Positions 36,001 through 46,331 of a stretch of DNA of 64,000 nucleotides are shown piece by piece. The position numbers and the translations under genes are program-made. Below the pieces are notes generated by a model. That model had not been told where the DNA came from. It searched no databases and saw only the letters and a program-made list of their open reading frames with translations. Source of the stretch: Larix kaempferi. Lineage: Eukaryota; Streptophyta; Pinopsida; Pinales; Pinaceae. The stretch lies in assembly GCA_027924585.1 (NCBI GenBank), contig BSBM01000179.1:14738501-14802500 (forward strand). The letters are read 5' to 3'. The first letter of the stretch is position 1. Each line of letters opens with the position of its first letter.

Positions 36001-37516
36001 AACACTTTTGAACTCTTTTCCTCATCAGTTACAGCCAACTCTATAGACTGACCTTGTTGTTTTGGATACGTTGGATTTGAAAAAAGAAGCATTCCACAAG
36101 GGTTATTATCTAGAATTTTTTCGATTTTTTATCGAAAATAATGAGTTGGATGACTTTACTATGGTTCTCTTTGCAGAACTTTGGTCATTTAATGATGTGC
36201 AGGAGACTTTGGAAATTGCAATAAAGAACTCCAGGTTCAACTACAACATGACTATTGGCCTTTATGAATATCAAAAACAAAATAGTTATTATAGTCATGA
36301 TAATGTCTTGACTATACATTTCTATAATTCAGACTTAAAGAAATTTGAGGCTTCAAAATACACTCACAATTTTGAAGACACAATTGATGAAAGTGAGAGA
36401 GATTTTGATTTCTAGATGGATTTATTAGAAAAGCATCAACAATGTAGTGATGCAAAAGTGATTATTTCTCTTTATGCGGGGACCAATTTGATCAAGGCTT
36501 GTTCTACATATAAAAGGAGAATTGCATGCATTGTACAAACAGAGTCACAAAGGACAAACATGTGGGATATTCACAACTCTTTTCAGCTAACAAACACAAG
36601 ATCCACCAACTTTATGGAAAATTCAGGTAATACACTTCCTTTGTTGTTTATATTTTGATTTTATGTTGTTTAGATTTCTTAATTGTAAAGATTTTTACTA
36701 CATTGACTACTGATGGATGTTGTAAAACAGAAAATAATGATTGTGGGCAACAGAGCAATAATCAACATAGTGTGGACAATGTTGAGAAAGGTTTGGAAAT
36801 AGAAATAAAAGGAGAAGAATATATCATACTAGGTACATAAATTTCTTGGTTGTTTCTCTTGTTATTTTCTTATCTATTCAATTATCAAACCCAAGATACA
36901 TCAACTTCCTTTGTTGTTTCTATTTTTATTTTATGTTGATTGGCTTTCTTAATTGACAAGTTTTTTTACTAATTTGACTATTGATGGAGAATGTAAAATA
37001 GAAAATGATGATTGTGGGAAACAATGCAAGAATCAATATATTTTGTCCAATGTTGAAAAAAGTTTGGAGATGGAAATAGAAGGAGAAGGAGATAGCATAC
37101 AAGGTACATAAATTTATTGGTTGTTTCTCTTGCTATTTTCTTATCTATTCAATAATCAAACCCAAGATCCATCAACGTGCTTTGTTGAACTTATGTTTTT
37201 ATTTTATATTGTTTAGCTTTCTTAATTGGCATTTTTTTTACTAATTTGACTATTGATGGAGATTGTAAAATAGAAAATGACGATTGTGGGAAACAATGCA
37301 ACAATCAATATATTTTGGACAATGTTGAAAAACGTCTAGACATGGAAATAGAAGGAGAAGGAGATAGCATACCAGGTGCATAATTTGTTTCATTTTCATC
37401 TTGTTATATTTTTAAATTTATTTAATTGTCACATTTTATAACAATTTTGAATTTGTATTATAGGGAAATATAAGAACAAAGGAATTAATGAAGACAAAGA
37501 GCATGATATATCATAA
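33081..37516 (+). pseudogene. Decayed multi-exon gene with a DGQH motif (ParB/DndB-like inference)
   Basis: Spliceable exons are visible: 33081-33173, 33383-33475, 33702-33791 (93, 93 and 90 bp, lysine-rich, all phase 1 with gta donors and ag acceptors); 33926-35210; 35342-36625 (phase-0 intron between them); then three 102-bp exons and a last exon 37464-37516 ending TAA. The large exons encode about 850 residues with no membrane segment. Around 34926-34937 lies WIVDGQHTIQAAK, followed by a long helical region. DGQH(R) before an Ala-rich helix is the signature of ParB-fold DGQHR/DndB-type proteins; that assignment is inference from one motif. Inactivating changes are a frameshift near 34115-34130 and in-frame stops at 34236 (TAG), 34749 (TGA), 35013 (TAA), 36044 (TAG) and 36413 (TAG). 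The 5' end is not identified: 33081 follows an acceptor (tttcag), so earlier exons probably exist upstream, perhaps in or beyond the palindrome array. Confidence 0.65.
36731..37375 (+). repeat. Tandemly triplicated 102-bp exon
   Basis: Exons 36731-36832, 37002-37103 and 37274-37375 are each exactly 102 bp. They are flanked by ag and gt(a/g), phase 1 at both ends, with starts 271 and 272 bp apart. The peptides are clearly homologous: ENNDCGQQSNNQHSVDNVEK, ENDDCGKQCKNQYILSNVEK and ENDDCGKQCNNQYILDNVEK, each ending in an acidic (I)EGEGDSI-like tail. The flanking introns are duplicated too, so this was duplication of an exon with its introns. Because the exons are symmetric, any number of copies keeps the frame. 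Confidence 0.85.
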
Positions 37517-38666
37517 GGCCACTGATAATACAACAATTGTCATTGCGGAAGGATATATTTATTCAGTACATATATTTGTGTGGTAGTTGGATTGGTCGGC
37601 TCATTTTTATCATATCTAGAATATTCTTTGAAAAATATCTTGTGGTTGCTACTATTAAACTGCTAGAGTCTCTAATAAGATATGGAGCACATTCCATCAT
37701 TTTTTTTTTATGTTTAGTCTGAGATTTCTTCTTGTGGCTCATATGGATGGGGTAATATTTTTTTGTTCCAGTCAAATCACATTATAGTTCAAGGTGGCTA
37801 GAATAAAACCATTTCTACAAGTCATATTTTCTAATGAATGTAAAAATTGCATCTGATTATCAGTTATCATTACAGGTTTCTTATCCTTGTCAATTTCAAA
37901 TTTGCATAATCTTTCCATGTGTTTCCTCACAAAGGTTTTTGGATTCAAGTTACATAATGATTTCGATTCTCCATTTTTTAGAATTCTTAATTGGCAATCT
38001 AGTTTAACTGGAGCAAGATATTCTTTGGATTTGTGATGACTTTGATGGAGTTCCAATATTAAGAAGACTTCAAAGTAACATTTTTTTTCTTTTCATGAGC
38101 AATCATCGACTCCATATTCGCACTCCTACTTTGTTGTGTTATAGCTCACTCTCCTTCGTTTCCCCTATCGATTATGTTACTAGATGAACCACATCCTTCT
38201 TACAAGTTGTAACAATGTAGGGATTTCACATGAGCATCATGTTAAGACATTAAAAAAAAAATAGTCTTCCAAGGTTCGCAATGTCCCCTTCCCAATGCAA
38301 AGACTTTCAGGCATATCATTGATTTCTCAAACACCCAACTTTGAATGGTAAAATGAACAGACCTTGTTTTTTATAATAGTTAGTTATATGATGTGTTCAT
38401 GGAATACTTGTTCCATAAATATAGAATAAATTTATTAGGTTGATGTACATATTAACATACCACTGGTTTGTTCATTAAAATAAGGCCACTATAATTATAT
38501 TTTTTAATTTTAATTTACCTCATAAAATTCCTTTGTATACAAATTAAAAAAAAAGTGATAATAAATGGGAGTTAGATGATTTTTCAAAATGATTTTAATA
38601 TAATGTTTTGATGTTCTTAAAAGTAATGAGGTGGAGTTATGTTAATGTCTATATATGTGGTTGCAG
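37517..38666. other. No coding sequence supported; intron or intergenic
   Basis: AT-rich sequence between the last exon of the DGQH gene and the acceptor site (ttgcag, about 38661-38666) of the phosphatase-like exon. Frames of 60-94 codons on both strands look accidental. If the two coding parts belong to one transcript this would be a 1.15 kb intron; the TAA at 37514 argues against that. Confidence 0.4.
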
Positions 38667-39271
38667 TGCAGATGAGAATTGATATCAGTCGCAAGACGTT
38701 GTTGATCTTTGAAATGGAAGGAATATTGTTCTCATCATATAGTAGATATGATACAAATTGTCAAATTCAAAGAAAACCAAATTGGTAATTTGGTGACATG
38801 TGCTATTTTTTTAGACCTTTTCATTTGGAATTATTGAAATACTGCTCAAAATTTTATGATGTTGCAATATGGACATTGAATGTCACTGACAAGTACATCC
38901 GACAAGTACTTGAAAAATCAAACATTGATATCAGGGAATTTCATTCCACATGGGATAGGTCTCATTGTCATTTGCAGACAAAATTCAAACGAAGGAGTAC
39001 GATAAAATTTTATGAGAAAAGGTTGAGCGATGTGTGGTCCCGGTATGGAGATAAATATGGAGAATCAAATGTATTGCTAATAGATACATCAAATCCTAGT
39101 TCTCAGTTAGTCAGATATCGGTCAAACCATATATTGACAAAGGCGTATATAGGAGAAGAGCAAGATACTTGGCTTAAAAAAGTTTTATTCCCCTTTCTTA
39201 AGACACTTCATCATATCAAAGAGAAACATGAATACATTCGAATGTTCAATAGAGCAACAACTTTAATGTAG
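38667..39271 (+). pseudogene. FCP1/NIF-type phosphatase-like exon, catalytic residues lost
   Basis: The frame reads MRIDISRKTLLIFEMEGILF from 38672, then FRPFHLELLKYCSKFYDVAIW (beginning residues), WDRSHC, LSDVWSRYG, VLLIDTSNPSSQLVR, and ends HEYIRMFNRATTLM at TAG 39269-39271. Order and spacing match the FCP1 homology (HAD-type) domain of plant NIF proteins. Active members have DLDGTL/DLNG at motif I and LLIDDS near the end. Here motif I is FEMEG (nucleophile Asp to Glu) and the late motif is LIDTS (second Asp to Thr). One in-frame TAA interrupts at 38786. If expressed it should not be an active phosphatase. It follows a good splice acceptor, so it is probably a 3' exon of a larger gene, possibly the one upstream. 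Confidence 0.75.
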
Positions 39272-42250
39272 CAGATGAAGATTATTTTTTTGAAATATTT
39301 GTTCAGAAGTACATTTCAATTTTTCAATACAACATGGACATAGTTATTGGCGAATCAATTTGTACAACTTTATATTTTTTTGAAATATAGCACATTAATA
39401 TACATTTGCATTACCGTTTATAATTGCTTTTGCATTGACTTTGTTGCAACAAAATAATTGTTTCTCTAGTGTATACTTTTGTTTTCAAAATTGTGTTGTT
39501 CAATGGATTATTTGCAATTAAAATAATCTTATATGAGCCATCGAGGCACATAGTTATTTATTGATCTCTATTTACTTTTTTTAAGGGGAAATTTTACTTC
39601 CGTTCTTGATATTCTAGTGAATCAACAAATCTCATGTCATTTGGTAAAAGCATTACATAAGTGAGATTTGAATAATTTACATGATAATAAAATCTAACTG
39701 TACTATTCGTGCTAAATTAATGGGAATTTAGTCATATGTGAATGAGTTGAACATTCTGAACTATAAGATATTTGATTTCTCAATCCATAACATTTAATAC
39801 ATTTGCACACTAAAATCAATTGATATTTGTAAAATTGCAATACTATCATATTATAAGGCAAGAAGGCACATAGTCAATTAATAACTTCAAATTGCCTATA
39901 ATATGCATTAATATGAATGTATAAATGTGATATGTAATTTTAAAACAAAACTATATTGTATTTATTAGGTTGTTTGTCATTTTATGTATGACATCAAGAA
40001 TTATTTATAGAGAAATGTAAATACATTGGAATGCTCAATACAAAATCCACTTCAATGTAGCTTATGGATATTTTTTTTGAGAAATTTATTCACAAGTACA
40101 TTTCAATTTATACAACATGGACATAGCTATCAATTAATCAATTGATTTTTATTTATTTTTTTTATGGGGAAATTTTACTTCCACTCTTGATATTCTAGTG
40201 AATCAACAAATCTCATGTCATTTGGTACAAACATGACACAAGTGAGATTTGAATAATTTACATGATAATAAAAGCTAACTCTACTATTCAACATAAATTA
40301 GTGGGAATTTAGTCATAGGTGAATGAGATGAACATTTTGAACTATAAGATATTTGATTTCCCAATATAATATTTAATACATTTGTACATTTAAATCAATT
40401 AATATTTGTAAAATTGCAATAATATCGTATTATATAAGGCTACAAGGCACATAGTCAATTAATAACTTCAAATTGCCTATTTTATGCATTAATATGAATG
40501 TATAAATGTGATATGTAATTTTAAAACAAAACTATGTTGTATTTCTTAGATTCTTGGTCATTTTATGTATGACATGATGAATTGTTTACAGATAAATGCA
40601 TATAAATTGTAATGCTCAATAAAACATCCACTTCAATGTAGCAGATGGAGATATTTTTTGAGAAATTTATTCACAAGTAAATTTCAATTTATAAAACATG
40701 GACATAGCTATCAATTAATCAATTGATTTTAATTTACTTTTTTTAAGAGGAAATTTTGCTTCCGCTATAGATATTCTAGTGAATCAACAAATATCATGTC
40801 ATTTGGTACAAACATGACACTAGACTTGAGATTTGAATAATTCACATGATAATAAAAGCTAATTGTACTATTCATGCTAAATTAATGGGAATTTAGTCAT
40901 AGGTGAATGAGTTGAACATTTTGAACTATAAGATATTTCATTTCTCAATCCATAACATTTAATACATTTGCACACTTAAAGCAATTAATATTGGTAAAAT
41001 TGCAATAATATCATATTATAAGGCAACAAGTCACACAGCCAATTAATAACTTCAAATTTCCTGTAATATGCATTAATATGAATGTATAAATGTGATGAGT
41101 AATTGAAAAACAAAACTATATTGTATTTCTTAGATTTTTTGACATTTTATGTATGACATCATGAATTATTTATATAGAAATGCAAATACATTGGAATGCT
41201 TAATAAAACATCCACTTCAATGTAGCGGATGAAGATATTTTTTGAGAAAATTATTCACAAGATCATTTCAATTTATACAACATGGACATAGCTACTAATT
41301 AATCAATTTGTATGATTTTATATTCTTTTGAAATATATGGGAATTGATAGTTATATAAATATACATTTTTTATATTTTTTATAATTGCTTTTGCATTCAC
41401 TTTGTGACTTTGTTGAAATGCACTATTTTTTTTTCAAATTGCATTGTTCAATTAATTATGTGTAATTAAATTAATCTCATATGAGCCATCCAATTACGTA
41501 GTTATTTATTGATTTTTTATTTCCTTTTTTGGGGAACTTTTACTACAATTCTGCATATTCTAGTGAATCAAGGAATCTCATGTCATTCAGATCAAACATG
41601 TCAAAGGTGAAATTTTGATAATTTACCTGATTACTTACGTTGCATAACTTACTTGGTAATAAATGCTAAGTGGATTATCCATGCTAAATTAATGGGAATT
41701 GGGTGATAGGTGAATGAGTAGAACTTTTTGAAGTATACAATATTTGATTTGCCAAACCATAACTTTTTCAAAAATTTGCATACTTAAATTAATGAATATT
41801 TGTAATTGCAATATTATCAAACTATACACCAACAAGAAACAAAGTCAATTAATGACTTTAAATTGCCTATAAAATGAATTATTATGAATGTATAAATGTG
41901 ATATGTAAATTTGAAAAAAAACTATGTTGTAAATAAAGTTGCATTTCTAAAAAAGACATTAATTGATAATGAGTGTTAAATGCACAATTCAAATTCATTG
42001 GAGATGTGACATAGATGGATTCATCAAATATAAGCCAACAAGGCACAAAGTTATTTTAATGGCTTTTACTTATTTATACAATAATATGAATGTATAAATG
42101 TGATATATAAATTTGGAAATAAAACTACATGTAAAAAAATATGATGCATGTCTTCCAAAAAAATCTTAGAATTGCTTGATAACGACTATTAAGTGGATTA
42201 TCCATGCTAATGAATGGCTTCAAAATATTTGGTTTCCTCAAATTTATTAG
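39221..42250. repeat. Tandem array, period about 582 or 790 bp, seeded by the 3' end of the phosphatase-like exon
   Basis: The block that encodes the last dozen codons and stop of the phosphatase-like exon (39237-39271, 'gaatgttcaatag...caatgtag'-like) recurs at about 40027, 40607 and 41189, each followed by the same 3' flank. 'gatattctagtgaatcaac' and 'gaatttagtcata.gtgaatg' also recur at these spacings (790, 580 and 582 bp). Units 1 and 4 carry an extra segment of about 200 bp ('ttgcttttgcatt' region); units 2 and 3 lack it. A partial fifth unit runs to about 42250. The array is thus made of duplicated gene end plus 3' UTR. Confidence 0.85.
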
Positions 42251-44990
42251 ATAGAGAACCTCTTGCAGTATAGCATGATTTTAATATGGTATGTGCAATT
42301 TAATTGCAGTATTTCTCTAAAATATATCTAATTGTCTCAACATTCTTAACATTTAATAAATTAGGGATATTCATAGATGATCATGATTTATGGCCTACCC
42401 ATGTAGTTCTAATTGAGAAAATATTTTCTTTTGAAATATTGAATACTATTACTAAAGTAATAAAAAAAATTACTGAGTAAAGTTTTACTAGAAGTAATAA
42501 AAAAATTCTAATTGAAAAAATAGCTCCTTGGATTATTCATCATACATGGAATAATGAAATATTGACTTTGAATATACACATAATCTTGAAAAGAAATATC
42601 TTAATTGATAGTTTATTTGTAGTTAGATTAAATCATTAATAATCAAAGAGAATGGGGACAAACAAAGTTCGACTAAAATCCATGAAAAATGTGTTACAAC
42701 ATCTATCTCTTAATAATAGATTGCATTTAAAATTATTATCATTTTCTGGTATTGGTGAAATAAATGCTCAAACGTGGTTATTTCTATACCTGATTGGCAC
42801 TATTATATCGATTTATTGGTTTTAGAAAATTAACAATGTTGACAAGGAGAGATCGATACCCAAGCTTCCTTATGTACCACTCTTTGAATATCTTACCTAC
42901 ACTACCTACTTGTCTAGGTCAGTTGGTTCTTATAGGCCACTTGTTTAATTCAAATTGAGACATTGCCCATCATAATGGATTGACTTGAATCCCCAATTAA
43001 TAACTGTTAATTGATGTAATTGGATTTGAGTGGAGATAGAATAATGTTACCCAACTTTCTTTAAATACCCAGATTAACAATGCCTAGCCTTAATATACAT
43101 TGTATGTTTAGGAGTTAGGCTTAGATCTTCCTTTCTCGAACAACCTCCCCCACCAAACACCATAACTAAATGATCACCTACTCTTTGTGCTTCCTAAAGG
43201 CACTAATAGGTAAAAAATTTAACAAAAATATATTAGCATTATCTTCTCGTGGACTAGTGTCAACTTAGACAATTCAAAGGAGGCACCTTCTGTCCACTAA
43301 CGAGATCCTCATGACAGTCCCCTTTAATCAAAAACTCCCCAACCCACCTGAGGTTGTGGGTAAGGGGTAACTTGGAGTCCTTGGGCACTGAATTAAAACA
43401 TTTAGTTTGGTATATTATCCACAACCTCACGTTTATTTATATCTTATAAGAGTTACTTTCACAATCATATTGTATATTGATACTATTGTACCTAGCAGTC
43501 TGTGTTTGACATGTTCATGGTCACTCATTGGTCTGACATTACCACAGGGGCTTCACTGGAAGGAAATATAATACCACTTTCATTCATATTGCGGTATTAA
43601 ATATTCATGAAAACCTAAAAATTATATTGCTTATATATTAAGGGGAAAATGTTTTTTTTATTTAATGTAACAATACAAAAATACTTTGGGGTCTTTTTTA
43701 TATGGGTAGGCTGACAAATATCCACCAAATGGAGATGGCGGGATCACGGTCGGATGACAAATCAAGTTGAGGCAAGGCTCCAGCTTACTAGTATGCAGGG
43801 AATCGCATCTTGAGGCATGCTTGAGGCCAGAGGTTTTGTGGTGAAGTGGGTTTCTAGTCGATCATAGTTGAGAGACAATGTTCATTGACAACCAATTGTT
43901 ACCATTATCACTCATCCAGTTGTTACCAATAGCCTTGGGAGGCTCTAAGCCTCCAGGTCCTATTATAGGCCCTCGATAGGCCTTGGGGGCTTGAATACCC
44001 AACCACTTGTGCCTATTACAAGCCTTGGGAGGTTTATTCAGCCACCTAGATCTTATTATAGGCCTTGGGAGGTTTATTCAGCCTCCTAGATCTTGTTACA
44101 GGCCCTGGGGGCTTGGATACCTAGCCCACAACAAGCTTAGTCAGTGATTGGGGAACTGCAACATGCAATCTAAATGTTGTACTATGTGCATTGGATCTAG
44201 TGACATACAAGAAGTGATCTCCTATCTCTTCATTAGACCATTAGATGTTGCAAATCATAATGATATGTGGTTGATTAATTGCATTGTGGGTGAAGTAAGG
44301 TGCATTCACGATATGCATCGAAAGAAGCAAGGTGCATTGTAGAATGCATGTGGGGTCATAAGAAGGGTATCATATCAATATACTAGGTAGAAATATAAAG
44401 GGGTATAAAAAATGTTAATGAAAAAATTGATACATACAATATCTAGTGAAAATAGGGTTTTTTTTTTTAAATTGGGAAGGCATATTGGGAGGGGGTTAAA
44501 AAAACGATTTTGGAAGGTATTTTTCAATATTTAGTGAAATTAGGAGTATTGTTTCATATGCCACGATTGAACGTGCTATGATTTATGTTTATTGAGTGAA
44601 GCCCCCGTGGACATTACTAAAACCATCTTCATGATGAATTGCTCATGTTTTTACTCCCATTTGTGCTATCTTATTTTCCTATATAAGATTATTTGATAGC
44701 ACAAATTTTTGCACTACTTTGATCACCTCCAATATAGATAGATTCATCATGATTTATGGCTGACCCATCTAGTTCTAATTGAGATGTAATATTTTCTTTT
44801 GAATGTGTGCATACTAATCAAAAACATTTATCTAAAAAATAGTTCTCTCGATTAATTTTTCCAAATTTAATGGAATACTTCTTTAAGTTAATTTTTCTAG
44901 ATTTAATTGAATATTTTAAAGATTTACAAAAATTCAATGTTGTTGAAGTCCTTGTAATAGAATTGTTCCAAATTTATTGAAATATGTGTT
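42251..44990. other. No gene seen; short duplications
   Basis: Right-hand part of the 29.65 kb block. A stretch around 42373-42450 ('atcatgatttatgg', 'agttctaattgag', 'atattttcttttgaa') is repeated at about 44745-44830. A GC-richer stretch at 43928-44128 is a short tandem array. The longest open frame (64 codons at 44148) has no recognisable family. Confidence 0.5.
43928..44128. repeat. Short tandem array with 'ggccttgggaggtttattca' units
   Basis: Four or five imperfect units of about 45-60 bp, each with 'ccttggg(a/g)g' and 'cctattata/ctattaca'. The local GC content is well above the surroundings. Confidence 0.75.
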
Positions 44991-45551
44991 ATAAGGTCTT
45001 CTTTTTCTTTTACCTTGGGATTATTACTAGGGACTTTAACCCCAGGATAAGAAAACCTTTGTGGAAAAAACCATTCATAATTTCTTTTAGCATAAGTGGT
45101 AGACGTTGTCCTCGTCCCGATAACATCTCCTTGGTTGTCCATCTACAAACTCTATTCCAGGAAAAGCAAAATTGGTGTTATCTAAAAGCTAAATAAGCCA
45201 AGGGTGTCCCAAGGACTTTCCTTAGGCATGAAGGTTGTTCGAAGGACAATCCATCAACTAGGACTCTAACATAAATAAGACAACATATCTTTCTCTTTTA
45301 TAAATACCCTTTTCGGGGTGACTTTCATGATGTAGCTAATTTAAACAGATCCAAAATTTTAAGAAAACAAGGTAATAGTGGAGACCTTTGAATATTTGAA
45401 TGTCATACAGATTTATGTATAGTAATCCTTAACTTTCTATGTGTGCAAAGCAGTAACTAGTAAGTGAAAGCTATAAGTAAGATTTATGTTGAAATGCAGT
45501 TATGTTGTGGATAAGAAAAATTTTTTATTATGAATTTTTAGGGTCATTACA
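44991..45551 (+). repeat. 3' LTR of the gypsy element, right piece
   Basis: 'ataaggtcttctttttc' onward matches the last about 560 bp of the 5' LTR (from about 9470) at about 95% by my count. It includes the TATAAATA box (45299-45306) and the terminus GGGTCATTACA. It is followed by the target duplication and by the R block. Confidence 0.9.
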
Positions 45552-45556
45552 ATGTG
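45552..45556. repeat. Target site duplication ATGTG (right)
   Basis: Exact partner of 7487-7491; the R sequence continues directly after it. Confidence 0.85.
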
Positions 45557-45949
45557 TTCCAAAAAACTTAAGGAACATGTGTTTCCTCTTAGGGAAGGGA
45601 AATCACCAGGCTAAGACTTTTGTGTGTGTGTGTGTTTATATATATATATATATATATCATTGCCCATCCTTGTTTTTTAACAAAAACGAATATGTGATTT
45701 TATATTTAAAAAGATTGACGAAAATCCTCAAACAACCCAAAAAGATACATTGTAGTTCATAACAAAATATTGCTATCTTAAAGGTGCGTGGTTTTTGAAA
45801 AATCCTCGTTGTAAGATACTGAAAGTCCCAAATTCACCTACTACAATTGTAACTCCTAATAAACTGACCCGGTAATAAAATATAGCGACAGTACATTTAA
45901 AGAGGCAAAATGATCAAACCCAAGGGTTTCCTTAGACCATTAGATTGTC

Positions 45950-46331
45950 TTAAGTTGCTTCCAGCATCGGTAAGCATGAATCCTTGAACCTGAACAATGC
46001 GGTTAGTTGAACAATTTCAATATCTAGTTGTGTTGAATTCAAAGACTCATCTGCACAAAATTGAAATTTGAAGTCCACCTTACTCCTAAAGAAGAGAGTG
46101 ATGAATTTCACTGTCCAAAGCCCATTTTGCCAACTTTTATGCCTAGATATCAACCTTAGCCTCCAAGTAGGTGTTATTTTTGTGTACTAGCTCCAGATGA
46201 CAACTTAAACATTCTAGTGCATGCTCCACACTATCCATCAACGCTTTCAACCTGCGAAGGGTTTTCCTTAAGCCTGCAATTTCCTGCCTAACATGTATTA
46301 CCTCACGCAGACAATCCATTGCTTTCTCCAC
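45950..46331 (-). pseudogene. Coiled-coil-like minus-strand coding remnant in R (copy 1)
   Basis: On the minus strand 46331-46143 reads VIHVRQEIAGLRKTLRRLK followed by DSVEHALECLSCHLELVHK, then NNTYLEAKVD. A further frame (46153-45950) continues with SLNSTQLDIEIVQLTALFRF. Near-identical peptide occurs at 55077-55334 and decayed versions at about 47970-48070 and 58300-58470. The heptad-like spacing suggests a coiled coil. Not recognised as a known family. Stops and small indels between copies mean none is intact. Confidence 0.5.

Larger units (their letters stand above)
7492..45551 (+). mobile_element. Ty3/gypsy LTR retrotransposon, 3' LTR split by a later 29.65 kb block
   Basis: The element comprises a 5' LTR (7492-10033), PBS (10036-10047), degenerate gag-pol (10188-14792), polypurine tract (about 14829-14840), and a 3' LTR in two pieces (14843-15337 and 44991-45551). 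The outer ends TGAACACC and ATTACA are flanked by the perfect 5-bp duplication ATGTG and by the two halves of one R block, so the 38-kb span is one insertion plus later nesting. My hand alignment of the right LTR pieces gives about 27 differences over about 560 bp, roughly 95% identity. The element is therefore not recent, and it cannot move by itself because gag-pol is broken. The span includes nested DNA that is not part of the original element. Confidence 0.85.

Noticed and set aside
15338-44990. A single giant DNA transposon carrying the DGQH gene
   Set aside because: I find no terminal inverted repeats, no target duplication at 15337/44991 and no transposase; part of the host LTR is missing, which simple transposition would not cause.
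44991-45551. A separate solo LTR of the same gypsy family
   Set aside because: It lacks its left part, its right flank carries the partner of the ATGTG duplication at 7487, and R sequence continues from there, so it is the split 3' LTR of the same insertion.
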